Assembly: GCF_014649815.1 (NCBI RefSeq)
Contig: NZ_BMTT01000006.1
Location: 62,001 to 126,000 of the forward strand
DNA: 64,000 nucleotides
Direction: 5' to 3'
Origin: Streptomyces mutabilis
GTDB lineage: Bacteria > Actinomycetota > Actinomycetes > Streptomycetales > Streptomycetaceae
Position 1 is the stretch's first letter. Every line of letters begins with the position of its first letter. Shown here one piece after another: positions 24,237-32,488 of the stretch. The position numbers were made by a program, and so were the translations under genes. The notes beneath the pieces were generated by a model, which worked only from the letters and a program-made list of their open reading frames with translations, was not told where the DNA came from and ran no database searches.

Positions 24237-25613
24237 TCAGTCCTTGCCGATCCGCTCTCCGCGCGGCGGCCGCGCCGCGGCCCGGGCCGCCGGGTCCAGG
24301 CGTGCCGTGATGACCAGGGTCCCCTCCTCGATCTGGTAGTCGAGGGGGAGGCCCAGGCCGCGCATCGCGGCGACCATGCCGGTGTTCGAGGCCTGCGTCA
24401 CCGCGTACACGTGCTCGCAGTCCGTCTCGGCCGCCATGTCCACGAGCCGACCGAGGAGTTCGCCACCGATGCCCCGGTGCTGCCAGGCGTCCTCGACCAG
24501 CAGCGCGACCTCCGTCTCGTCGCCGTCCCACAGCAGGTGACCGAGCCCGACGATCCGTCCCGACGCCGTCTGCGCGGCGAGGGTACGGCCGAAACGCGGG
24601 CTGAGCAGGTGGTTGAGATACCGGTCGGCGTCCCCGACCGGGCCGTGGTAGCGCATCCCGAGCGTCCGAGCGGAGCACCGCTCGTGCATCGCCCTCGCCG
24701 CCGCGACGTCACGCGTGTCGGCCCGGCGGACGGTGATGTCGCTTCCCTCGGGCAACGTCAGCACGTCCCGGCCGCGCGGGATGCGCGGACCGAGCCGGGC
24801 GTCCAGCTCGACCAGTGCCCGCGCCCGGGCGAACTCGGCCGGGGTGAAGGGCAGGTACGGCCGCTCCACACTGATCAGCCCGCCCTCCGGGGCCCGCAGC
24901 CGCAGCACGGTGTCCTCCAGCGAACCTTCCGGCGGTACGTCTTCGGCCGCACCTCCGCCGACCGTCGCGGGCAGCGACCGGATGGTGCAGCGGCCGAGCA
25001 ACTGCCGCAGTATCAGCGGCAGTTCCGCCGCGTCCTGGGCCGTGCGGGCGGCCAGACCGAGCACTCGGGTCGGCGCGTCCACCAGGTCGTGGGCATCCGC
25101 CCGCTCGGTCCACGTGTCGGCACCGCCCGCCGCCGACACCACGCCCGCCAGCTCCGCCGCCGTCAGCCCGCTTGGGGCGCGGAGCAGGAACTCGTCCACC
25201 GTGCCTTCGGTCAACGGGTGCGTCTGCAGGCTGAGGATGTCGACCCGCCGGTCGGCGAGGGCCGCGCACAGCACGGCCAGCGAGCCGGGCGTGTCGCGCA
25301 CCGTCGTCCGCATCCGCCACAGCGCGCTCTCCGCGATGTCGGAACCGGCACCGGCACTGGAACCGGCGTCGGTGCCGGTCGCGGCGCCGGCCTCGACGAT
25401 GTCGGTACTGTTCCCGGGCGCCGCTGAGGACGGCGGCCGGGCGCCGGTATCGTCCGTCGGCGGGGCGTGCCCGTGGCGGCGTGACCACCATGCGTGGAAG
25501 CCCGCCGTGGTGATCAGGGCGGCCACCGAGGCCAGCACCATGACGGGCACCGCGGGGCCGTGCTCGACAAGGCGGGCAACGGCGTTCGTCACATCAGACA
25601 TGTCTCGAGCCAT
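24237..25613 (-). CDS. Membrane-anchored ACT-GNAT fusion protein
   Basis: 458 residues. A transmembrane helix (about 22-42, VPVMVLASVAALITTAGFHA) is followed by a low-complexity linker, an ACT-like region (about 97-160, MRTTVRDTPGSLAVLCAALA, VDILSLQTHPL), a middle domain with a similar ligand-fold hint, and a C-terminal GNAT acetyltransferase (about 285-440, ITVRRADTRDVAAARAMHE, VALLVEDAWQHRGIGGELLG). The GNAT acetyl-CoA site R-G-I-G-G is present. ACT domains sense amino acids, so a lysine acetyltransferase controlled by an amino acid is likely; fusion to a membrane helix is unusual. Confidence 0.85.
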   Translation of the reverse strand: MARDMSDVTNAVARLVEHGPAVPVMVLASVAALITTAGFHAWWSRRHGHAPPTDDTGARPPSSAAPGNSTDIVEAGAATGTDAGSSAGAGSDIAESALWRMRTTVRDTPGSLAVLCAALADRRVDILSLQTHPLTEGTVDEFLLRAPSGLTAAELAGVVSAAGGADTWTERADAHDLVDAPTRVLGLAARTAQDAAELPLILRQLLGRCTIRSLPATVGGGAAEDVPPEGSLEDTVLRLRAPEGGLISVERPYLPFTPAEFARARALVELDARLGPRIPRGRDVLTLPEGSDITVRRADTRDVAAARAMHERCSARTLGMRYHGPVGDADRYLNHLLSPRFGRTLAAQTASGRIVGLGHLLWDGDETEVALLVEDAWQHRGIGGELLGRLVDMAAETDCEHVYAVTQASNTGMVAAMRGLGLPLDYQIEEGTLVITARLDPAARAAARPPRGERIGKD

Positions 25614-25715
25614 GCGGCCACTGTGAAGGAACGGTGTTGCGTGATCACGAACCCTCTGTGTCCGATGAGTAAAGAAGGCTTCCCGGACTTTCGTTGCATT
25701 TTCTGGCGGTTGGCG

Positions 25716-26113
25716 TCAGGCGGCGGCCACCTCCCCCGTCAGCGCGCTTCGCAGCCGCCTGGCCTGGGACACCGGCCGGGACGCGCCGCGCCGGTTCGCC
25801 GCCTCCGCCAGGTGCGGCAGGTCGCCCCGGGCCCTCGTCCGTTCGGCGCACTCGGCCGCCACGGTCAGCAGACCGCCGAGTCCGCGGGTCGAGTCCGGCC
25901 GGGCGTCAGTTTGCCCGTCACCACCGGATCCAGCGAGGCGGGCAACTGCGGCTGGTAGTACCGGGCGGCGGCCACGTCGGCCACCGCCAGCAGTGCCGCG
26001 GACGCCTGCTGAGGGAACGTCAGAAGCCCCGTGATCGGCCCGACGTCGCCGAAACGGCCTCGCCCTCCGAGGGGTTGGGAGGCGCGGACCGCATGGGAAC
26101 GCGGGCCGCGCAC
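25716..26113 (-). pseudogene. Possible frameshifted remnant, unknown family
   Basis: Between two clear genes, one minus frame reads ITGLLTFPQQASAALLAVAD and AARYYQPQLPASLDPVVTG; it ends in a stop near 25865. A different frame continues LGGLLTVAAECAERTRARGD, LPHLAEAANRRGASRPVSQA to a stop at 25716. Each half has a protein-like composition and they would join into about 125 residues with one frameshift. No family is recognised. It may also be non-coding. The remaining 25614-25715 shows nothing. Confidence 0.3.
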
Positions 26114-26157
26114 CGGGGGATGACGCCGGCGCGCGGCACACTCGACAGGCTACGGGA

Positions 26158-27744
26158 CTACTGGCCGACCCGGCCCGGCTGGAGCACCTTCGTGAACAGC
26201 ACCGTGCCGTCCTGCTCGCGCAGCCGCACCGTCATCTCGGCGCTGTCACCGTCGATGTCGACCTCGCCGAAGAACTGGTAACCGCCGGCGGGGGAGACGT
26301 TCGAGGCGGTCGGCGCTTTCACGAACACCCGCTCCGGGCCGAAGGTGCCGTCCAGGGCGCTGGCCGGGAAGGCTCCCGCGTTGAGGGGCCCCGACACGAA
26401 CTCCCAGAACGGCTCGAAGTCGGTGAAGGCGGCGCGGGAGGGCTGGTAGTGCTGGGCGGACGTGTGGTGCACGTCGGCCGTCAGCCACACCGTGCCGGTG
26501 ATACGCCGGTGCTTGACGAACCGCAGCAGCTCGGCGATCTGCAGCTCGCGTCCGAGCGGCGCACCGGGGTCGCCCTGCGCGATCGCCTCGATGTTCGCCT
26601 TCCCCTCGCCGCCGTCGGGCACGACCAGGCCGATCGGCATGTCGGCGGCGATGACCTTCCACACCGCACGCGACCGCGACAGCTCACGCTTGAGCCACTC
26701 CAACTGCTCGCGGCCCAGGATTCCCTGTGGGTCCACCGTCTCGTCGCCCGGGGAGTTGGCGTTGCGGTACGTGCGCATGTCGAGCACGAACACGTCCAGC
26801 AGCGGGCCCTGCCGCAGCACCCGGTGCACGCGGCCCTCCCGCGCGCCGGGGCGCAGGGTGGAGATCGGGAAGTACTCGGCGAACGCGCGCCGGGCCCGGG
26901 CGGCCAGGACGTCCACGCTCTTCTCCGTGTAGCGGCTGTCGGTCTCCGCGATGGTCTGCCCCGGGTACCAGTTGTTGCGTACCTCGTGGTCGTCCCACTG
27001 GATGATCGACGGCACCTGGGCGTTGAAGCGCCGCAGGTTCTCGTCGAGCAGGTTGTAGCGGAAGTTGCCGCGGAACTCGGCGAGGGTCTCGGCGACCTTG
27101 GACTTCTCCTCGGTGGTGATGTTCCGCCAGGTGCTGCCGTCGGGCAGCTCGGCCGTCGCGGCGATGGGGCCGTCGGCGTAGATGTTGTCGCCGCTGCACA
27201 GGAAGAAGTCCGGGTCCAGGGCGCCCATGGCGTCGTAGATGCGGTAGCCGCCGAGGTCCGGGTTGATGCCCCAGCCCTGGCCCGCCAGGTCGCCGGACCA
27301 CACGAAGCGCACCGACTCGCGCCGGCGGACCGGCACCGTGCGGAAGGTGCCGGGCACCGGTTCGCCGGTGCGGCGCGGGTCGTCCGGGTCGGCGAGCAGC
27401 ACGCGGTAGTGGATCTGCTCGCCGGGCGGCAGGCCGCGCAGCCGGGTCGTGCCGGTGAAGTCCGTGTCCGCCCCCAGCAGCGGGCCGTGCCATCTGCGCG
27501 GTTCGCGGAACGACTCGGTGGCGGACGTCTCGACGATCATCCGGGCCGGCCGGTCGGAGCGTACCCACACCAGACCCGAGTGGGACGTCACGTCCCCCGT
27601 CTGCACGCCCCAGCCCGCACCCGGCCGTCCGGAACGCGCGAACGCCGGCGCGGAGCCGAGGGCGGTGGGCAGGGTCAGGGCCGCCGACGCGGCGAGGGAG
27701 CCGCGCAGCACGCTGCGGCGACCGGGCAACGGACGGTGTGACAT
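26158..27744 (-). CDS. phoD: Alkaline phosphatase D family enzyme, Tat-exported
   Basis: 528 residues. The N-terminus has a twin-arginine signal (GRRSVLRGSLAAS, 8-20) with a likely cut after A36 (SAPAFA). The mature enzyme has a short N-terminal PhoD domain, then the metallophosphatase core: VWSGDLAGQG, CSGDNIYADG (about 184-193), WDDHEVRNNW (about 249-258), TADVHHTSAQHY (about 425-436). PhoD enzymes hydrolyse phosphodiesters and monoesters outside the cell to release phosphate. The gene is alone; I did not find a convincing PHO box upstream. Other PhoD-family genes exist in Streptomyces, so the symbol is by family. Confidence 0.88.
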   Translation of the reverse strand: MSHRPLPGRRSVLRGSLAASAALTLPTALGSAPAFARSGRPGAGWGVQTGDVTSHSGLVWVRSDRPARMIVETSATESFREPRRWHGPLLGADTDFTGTTRLRGLPPGEQIHYRVLLADPDDPRRTGEPVPGTFRTVPVRRRESVRFVWSGDLAGQGWGINPDLGGYRIYDAMGALDPDFFLCSGDNIYADGPIAATAELPDGSTWRNITTEEKSKVAETLAEFRGNFRYNLLDENLRRFNAQVPSIIQWDDHEVRNNWYPGQTIAETDSRYTEKSVDVLAARARRAFAEYFPISTLRPGAREGRVHRVLRQGPLLDVFVLDMRTYRNANSPGDETVDPQGILGREQLEWLKRELSRSRAVWKVIAADMPIGLVVPDGGEGKANIEAIAQGDPGAPLGRELQIAELLRFVKHRRITGTVWLTADVHHTSAQHYQPSRAAFTDFEPFWEFVSGPLNAGAFPASALDGTFGPERVFVKAPTASNVSPAGGYQFFGEVDIDGDSAEMTVRLREQDGTVLFTKVLQPGRVGQ

Positions 27745-27842
27745 GGATACGCCTCCAGGGACGGGATCCGGCCAGTGTGGGGCCAGGTGTGCAGAGCCAG
27801 GCCTACTGGTGCGGCGCGGCGACCACGGAAACTCCGCGTGAA

Positions 27843-27985
27843 CAACCGGCCGCCCGCGCGTGTGTGCGTGGCCCCGGTGGTCGCCGACGGCACCCCCGTG
27901 GACGACGGCCGCTCTCGCGCGTGCGCGATGGCACTCACCGCGCGGTGCAACCGGCTGCCCGCGCGCATGTGTGGCACCCGGTGAG
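27843..27985. repeat. Three imperfect direct repeats upstream of phoD
   Basis: Two blocks of about 37 bp are nearly identical: starting CAACCGGCCGCCCGCGCG at 27843 and CAACCGGCTGCCCGCGCG at 27948, each followed by TGTG-rich sequence and a CCCGGTG end. A third, more diverged copy (GGCCGCTCTCGCGCGTGCGC) begins near 27907. They fill the 245-nt gap between the divergently-read 26158 and 27991 genes' boundaries. They could be binding sites or duplicated terminators; the origin is unknown. Confidence 0.55.
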
Positions 27986-27990
27986 CCCGG

Positions 27991-29490
27991 TCACACGGCC
28001 TTCGCCATCCTCTCCACCCCGGCCCGGATCCGTCCCGGCGTCAGATGCGCGTACCCCAGCACCAGGCGCACCATCCTCTTGGCCCCCTCCGCACCGCTCG
28101 CCCCGTGCCCGTACTGGGCCAGCGAACGCACCGCGACGCCGGCCTCCGCCACGCGCGCGAGGAATCGCTCCTCGGGGCCGTACCGCTCGGGGAGCGTGGC
28201 GATGGCGTGGAGCCCCGCGGCGATGCCGGAGACGCGTGAGCCGGGGAAGTGCTCCGCCAGGGCGGCGACCAGCACGTCGCGCCGCTCCCGATAGGCACGT
28301 TGGCACAGGCGTAGCTGGCGGTCGTACTCGCCGCGCTCCACGAAGCGGGCCAAGAGCGCCTGGTCGAGGGCCGGATGCCCGAGGTCGGTGGTGCGTTTGC
28401 GTTCGACGACGTCGTCGGCCAGCCACTCCGGCACCAGCAGCCAGCCCAGCCGCAGCCCCGGGGCGAGGGACTTGCTGACCGAACCCGTATAGGCGACGCG
28501 TTCGGGATCGAGCCCCTGGAGCGCGCCCACGGGAGCCCGGTCGTAACGGAAGTCGCCGTCGTAGTCGTCCTCCAGCACCAGACCGTCCACGGACCGGGCC
28601 CAGTCCAGCAGTGCGGCGCGCCGCCGCGCGGAGTAGGCGATGCCGGTGGGGAACTGGTGGGCCGGCGTCGTCACGACGGCCCGGACGCCCGATGCGTGCA
28701 GCGGGCCGAGGGCGAGTCCCTCGTCGTCGAGGGGCAACGGCACGGTGGCGACGCCGGCCGACGCGTACAGGGCGTCGTGCTGCGGGCTGCCGGGGGACTC
28801 GACGCCGGCGGTGCGCACCCCGCGCGCGTGGAGCACGCTCGCGAGCAGCGCCGTCGCCTGCGCCACGCCGGAGACGACCACGAGCCGCTCCGGGTCCGCC
28901 ACCACGCCCCGGCGCCGGGTCAGCAGCTCGGCCAGCGCGGTCCGCAGCCGGGGGAGCCCGCGCGGGTCCGGGTAGCCGAGGGCCTCGTGCGGCAGTTCCG
29001 CCAGCACGCTCCGCTGCGCGGCGCCCCAGGCCGAGCGGGGGAACAGCGACAGGTCCGGTGTCCCCGGCACGAAGCCGGCACGGTCGCTTCCGGAGCGGGG
29101 GGCGAGATCACGCGCGCGGGGGCGTGCGGCCCGTACCGCGTCACCGACCCAGGTGCCCGCACCCCGCCCGCTGCGCAGGTACCCCTCGGCCGTCAGCTGC
29201 TCGTACGCCTCCGTGATCAGGCCCCGCGACACCCCGAGGTCGGCCGCGAGGTCGCGGCTCGACGGCAGGCGGGTGCCCGGCGCGAGCCTGCCCGAGCGGA
29301 CCGCCTCCCGCAGCGCGGCCTGCAGGGCCCGGCCGCGCGTACGTGCCGGTGCCGAAGCGGCGGGCAGCAGCAACTCCCATGCCGCGGTGCCGTCCACCGC
29401 GGTGACGGTGGTGGCGCCGGAACCGGTGGCGTCGCCGGTGTGAGCGGCGGAGCCCGGACGGCCGTCCGGACCGGTCGGTACTGGCGTCAT
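27991..29490 (-). CDS. MocR/PdxR-type GntR regulator with aminotransferase domain
   Basis: 499 residues. The winged-helix GntR domain (about 50-115; LQAALREAVRSGRLAPGTRL, DLGVSRGLITEAYEQL) is joined to a fold-type I PLP domain (about 140-495; GYPDPRGLPRLRTALAELL, LEDDYDGDFRYDR, TGSVSKSLAPGLRLGW with the PLP lysine). MocR proteins control pyridoxal, GABA or taurine genes and sense PLP or an amino-acid adduct. No adjacent pdx gene is visible. ATG 29490 was preferred because GGGGGA lies 8 nt upstream; an in-frame start 14 codons earlier is possible. Confidence 0.9.
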   Translation of the reverse strand: MTPVPTGPDGRPGSAAHTGDATGSGATTVTAVDGTAAWELLLPAASAPARTRGRALQAALREAVRSGRLAPGTRLPSSRDLAADLGVSRGLITEAYEQLTAEGYLRSGRGAGTWVGDAVRAARPRARDLAPRSGSDRAGFVPGTPDLSLFPRSAWGAAQRSVLAELPHEALGYPDPRGLPRLRTALAELLTRRRGVVADPERLVVVSGVAQATALLASVLHARGVRTAGVESPGSPQHDALYASAGVATVPLPLDDEGLALGPLHASGVRAVVTTPAHQFPTGIAYSARRRAALLDWARSVDGLVLEDDYDGDFRYDRAPVGALQGLDPERVAYTGSVSKSLAPGLRLGWLLVPEWLADDVVERKRTTDLGHPALDQALLARFVERGEYDRQLRLCQRAYRERRDVLVAALAEHFPGSRVSGIAAGLHAIATLPERYGPEERFLARVAEAGVAVRSLAQYGHGASGAEGAKRMVRLVLGYAHLTPGRIRAGVERMAKAV

Positions 29491-29533
29491 GAAAGCGGTC
29501 CCCCGGGCATCGCTCTTCGCGAACGCCGCCACT

Positions 29534-30439
29534 CTACGAGGGGTCGGCCCCGAGAGGGCGCGGCCCCGGTGCGTGGACCGGGGTGACCGACGAGGCGCTC
29601 GCCGCCCGGGCGCGGCTGCCGTCGAGGAGGACGCGGGCGACCAGCGCCGGGTCGTCGTTCATCGGGACGTGGCCGCAGCCGGGCAGCCGGACCAGCCGGG
29701 CCCGCGGAATGATGTGCTTGGCCCGGATGCCCTGCCGGGGCAGGAGCAGCAGGTCCCGGTTGCCCCACGCCACGGTGACGGGGACACCGGGGAGGTCGTC
29801 GGTGAACTGGACCGTCCGTCCGGCCCGCAAGGTCTCGGCGAAGCCCTCCGCGTGCGCGAGCGCGAGCGTCTCGGCGATCACGGCCTCGGGGGAGCGCCGG
29901 GCGGGGCGGGCGTAGATCGTGCTGGTCAGCGCGGTGCGGCCGACCGCCGTGCGGGACAGGCGCTCGACCAGAGGGAGGGGCAGGCTCCGGGCGGCGCGGC
30001 GCATTCCCGTCAGCACCCCGAAGGCGTAGCGCCGCTCGGCCTGGTTCCAGAAGCCGCCCGGGGACAGGGCCGTCACCGACCGCACCAGAGCCTCTCGGCC
30101 CATCTCCAGGGCCAGCAGGCCGCCCAGCGAGTTGCCCGCCGCGTGCGGCCGGTCCAGTCCCAGCGCCGCGCAGAACGCAGCGAGCACCGCGGTGGTCGTC
30201 CGCAGGTCGTGCGGCAGTGACGGCGGCAGCGCGGACGACTCCCCGAACCCCGGCAGGTCCACGGCTATCACGTCCCGTTCGGTCGCGAGGATGTCGATCA
30301 CCGGGTCCCAGGCCCGCCGGTGGTGACCTATCCCGTGGAGCAGGAGCAGCGGTTCACCGCTGCCCACGCGCGCGTAGGAGAGGGTGATGTCCTGCGGACC
30401 GTACTCGGTGGGGGCCGTGAAGGAGAGTGTTGCGGACAT
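29534..30439 (-). CDS. Alpha/beta hydrolase
   Basis: 301 residues. The oxyanion motif is LLLLHGIGHHRRAWD (about 31-45) and the nucleophile elbow is AAGNSLGGLLALE (about 100-112, Ser). The His of the triad is in GCGHVPMNDDP (about 264-274). The Asp is likely in WGNRDLLL. Such enzymes hydrolyse esters, amides or epoxides in the cytoplasm; substrate unknown. AAGGAG lies 4 nt before the ATG at 30439. It is divergent from an ECF41 sigma factor gene, whose usual neighbours include oxidoreductases and hydrolases. Confidence 0.87.
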   Translation of the reverse strand: MSATLSFTAPTEYGPQDITLSYARVGSGEPLLLLHGIGHHRRAWDPVIDILATERDVIAVDLPGFGESSALPPSLPHDLRTTTAVLAAFCAALGLDRPHAAGNSLGGLLALEMGREALVRSVTALSPGGFWNQAERRYAFGVLTGMRRAARSLPLPLVERLSRTAVGRTALTSTIYARPARRSPEAVIAETLALAHAEGFAETLRAGRTVQFTDDLPGVPVTVAWGNRDLLLLPRQGIRAKHIIPRARLVRLPGCGHVPMNDDPALVARVLLDGSRARAASASSVTPVHAPGPRPLGADPS

Positions 30440-30503
30440 GAGGCTCCTTGTCGGGAACGCGAGTGCGATGACGGTGTTGCGTAGACAGCCTGCCAGCAAT
30501 AGT

Positions 30504-30515
30504 TACCGACGGGTA
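30504..30515. promoter_or_regulatory. TACC-N4-GGTA palindrome between hydrolase and sigma-factor genes
   Basis: TACCGACGGGTA in the 161-bp divergent region has perfect TACC/GGTA arms. TetR-type operators often have this shape, but no TetR gene is next to it. It is noted as a candidate site only. Confidence 0.25.
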
Positions 30516-30600
30516 GCCCCCGTGCGGGCGTTCTGCGGAGGGCGCCGGGTGTGGGCGATTCCGCCTGGACACCGCCGCACCCGTCCGCTGGGATGGACCC

Positions 30601-31488
30601 GTGACCACCGAAACCGCGACCGACATCTTCGAAGAGCACCGTCCCGTTCTCGTGGGAGTCGCCTACCGCATGCTGGGCCGCATGGCCGACGCGGAGGACG
30701 TTGTCCAGGAGGCGTGGTTCCGCTGGTCCGGCGCCGACCGGTCCGCCGTCCGGGAACCGCGCGGCTACCTGGTGCGGACCACCACCCGCCTCGCCATCGA
30801 CCGGCTGCGGCAGATCAAGTCGCGCGGCGAGACGTACGTCGGACCGTGGCTGCCCGAGCCCTACGCCACGGACTTCGGCGACGCCGTCCCGGACACCGCC
30901 GAGCGCGCCGTCCTCGCCGACTCCGTGTCCCTCGCCGTCCTCGTGGTGCTGGAGTCGCTGTCCCCGTTGGAGCGGGCGGTGTTCGTCCTCCGAGAGGCCT
31001 TCGGCTACCCGTACGCCGAGATCGCGGCCGTGCTGGAACGCGGGGAGGCCGCGGTCCGCCAGCTCGCCGGGCGGGCCCGCAAGCACGTCGACGAACGGCG
31101 GCCCCGCTACGACGTCGACCCGGCGCAGTGCCGGGACCTCACCGAGCGCTTCCTCGCCGCCGCCACCGACGGCGACCTCGAAGGGCTGTTGGCGATGCTC
31201 GCGCCGGACGTCCGGCTGGTCGGCGACAGCGGAGGCAAGTCCAGGGCGCCGCTGCGCGTGCTGCACAGCGCCGACAAGGTGGGCCGCTTCCTGCTCGGTG
31301 TCGCGCGGAAGGGGATACCCGACCCCTCCTTCCGCTTCCCGGAACTCAACGGCGGCCCGGCCCTGCTGGTCCTGTCCGGGGGCAAGCCGGACTTCGTCCT
31401 CCAGTTGGACGTCGCCGACGGCCGCGTGCAGTCGATCTACATCGTGCGCAACCCCGACAAGCTGCACCACTTGACCGGTATCGCATAG
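30601..31488 (+). CDS. ECF41-type RNA polymerase sigma factor
   Basis: 295 residues. Sigma region 2 (about 10-70; FEEHRPVLVGVAYRMLGRMA, ADAEDVVQEAWFRW) and region 4 (about 115-160; LSPLERAVFVLREAFGYPYA) are followed by a SnoaL-like C-terminal domain (about 175-295). The three ECF41 markers are present: WLPEP in the linker (83-87), DSGGK (209-213) and NPDKL (284-288). In ECF41 the C-terminal domain replaces an anti-sigma factor, holding activity through direct contact with the sigma core. The start is GTG; no Shine-Dalgarno is clear. A strong hairpin terminator follows at 31546. Confidence 0.94.
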   Translation: MTTETATDIFEEHRPVLVGVAYRMLGRMADAEDVVQEAWFRWSGADRSAVREPRGYLVRTTTRLAIDRLRQIKSRGETYVGPWLPEPYATDFGDAVPDTAERAVLADSVSLAVLVVLESLSPLERAVFVLREAFGYPYAEIAAVLERGEAAVRQLAGRARKHVDERRPRYDVDPAQCRDLTERFLAAATDGDLEGLLAMLAPDVRLVGDSGGKSRAPLRVLHSADKVGRFLLGVARKGIPDPSFRFPELNGGPALLVLSGGKPDFVLQLDVADGRVQSIYIVRNPDKLHHLTGIA

Positions 31489-31545
31489 CGCCCGGGTCCG
31501 CGGCAGACCCCGGACCCACCCGCCCCGCCGGCCCCGCAAGGCATG

Positions 31546-31571
31546 GAGCCCCCGTCCCGCGACGGGGGCTC
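31546..31571 (+). terminator. Hairpin terminator after the ECF41 gene
   Basis: Perfect 11-bp stem GAGCCCCCGTC (31546-31556) and GACGGGGGCTC (31561-31571) with a 4-nt loop, 57 nt after the sigma-factor stop. It insulates the GntR promoter that begins 20 bp further on. Confidence 0.85.
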
Positions 31572-31590
31572 TCGCCGTCCAGTCACCGGA

Positions 31591-31625
31591 TTGGTCTTGA
31601 CCAAGGGTGTGGGCCGCTTTATCGT
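31591..31625 (+). promoter_or_regulatory. Promoter of the GntR gene with DasR-like operator over the -35
   Basis: The -35 TTGACC (31597-31602) and -10 TATCGT (31620-31625) are 17 bp apart, a good match to a HrdB-type promoter. A palindrome, TTGGTC-TT-GACCAA (31591-31604), covers the -35 and resembles the dre site (roughly TGGTCTAGACCA) bound by DasR and related HutC-subfamily regulators. Binding by the encoded GntR protein or by DasR would repress the gene. Confidence 0.6.
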
Positions 31626-31701
31626 CGCAGAGAACTGCAACAACCTTTAATAAACAAGGGCGTCAAAACGCCGCCGGACCAGAGCGATTGCGGAGGACAG
31701 G

Positions 31702-32463
31702 GTGGGGACCACGCAGTTGGAATCGGTGCCGGAACCGAAGTACTGGCACCTCAGGACCGTACTGAGCGAGGCCTTGGACTCGGAGTTCTCGGTGGGCGAG
31801 ATCCTGCCCAACGAGCGGGACCTCGCCGCCCGCTTCGGCGTTGCCCGCGCGACGCTCCGTCAGGCCCTGGAGCAGCTCGAACTGGAAGGCCGCCTCCAGC
31901 GCCGTCGCGGCGTCGGCACGACCGTCGCCCCGCCGCGCGTCGGCGTGGCCGTGGGCACCGCGCAGCACACCTGGCCGGGGGCGGCCGACGACGCGTGGGA
32001 ACCCACCGACTGCGAGCTCGCGGCGCCGCCCGCGGCGGTCGCCGGCGCCCTGGGCACCGCCCGGGACGAGCCGGTGCACACCGTCCGCCGCTCCCGCGTG
32101 ACGCACGGCCGGCCCGTCGCCGCCGAACTGCTCTACGTCCCGCCGTCCTCGGTGCCCGACCTCACCGCCATCGACACGCCCTCCGGCACGGCACGCGCGC
32201 GTGCCGTGCTGCGCGAACTCCAGCGCGGCGAACTGGAGCGCAGGGACAGCGCCGTGGAGCTGGGATCGGTCGGCGCCGAGGACGCCAAGGAGCTGGACCG
32301 CCTCCCAGGAGCGCCCGTCCTCGTCGTCACCACCCGTTACCTGGCGCAGGGCCGCACCGCGGCGCTCTCCGTCGCCACCTACCGCGCGGACACCTGCCGG
32401 CTGACCTTCGGGGACTCCGGCGACGTGGAGATCCACCACGGCCCCCAGAGCCGCGCCTCCTGA
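31702..32463 (+). CDS. GntR-family regulator, HutC/DasR subfamily
   Basis: 253 residues, the size of DasR. The winged helix (about 12-75; YWHLRTVLSEALDSEFSVGE, LPNERDLAARFGVARATLRQ) is followed by the UTRA/chorismate-lyase-like effector domain (about 95-245; GTARDEPVHTVRRSRVTHGR, VAAELLYVPPSSVP). Members sense sugar phosphates or amino-sugar derivatives and repress uptake or catabolic genes. The GTG start at 31702 has GGAGG 5 nt upstream. A dre-like palindrome covers its own promoter, suggesting autoregulation, and the next gene is a ROK-type repressor. Confidence 0.92.
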   Translation: MGTTQLESVPEPKYWHLRTVLSEALDSEFSVGEILPNERDLAARFGVARATLRQALEQLELEGRLQRRRGVGTTVAPPRVGVAVGTAQHTWPGAADDAWEPTDCELAAPPAAVAGALGTARDEPVHTVRRSRVTHGRPVAAELLYVPPSSVPDLTAIDTPSGTARARAVLRELQRGELERRDSAVELGSVGAEDAKELDRLPGAPVLVVTTRYLAQGRTAALSVATYRADTCRLTFGDSGDVEIHHGPQSRAS

Positions 32464-32488
32464 CTCTCCCCAGCCGGCGCCCGGCAGG

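Noticed and set aside
27745..27842. PHO box upstream of phoD
   Set aside because: CACACCTGG and CACACTGG look similar but are not spaced as 11-bp direct repeats and do not match GTTCACC well.
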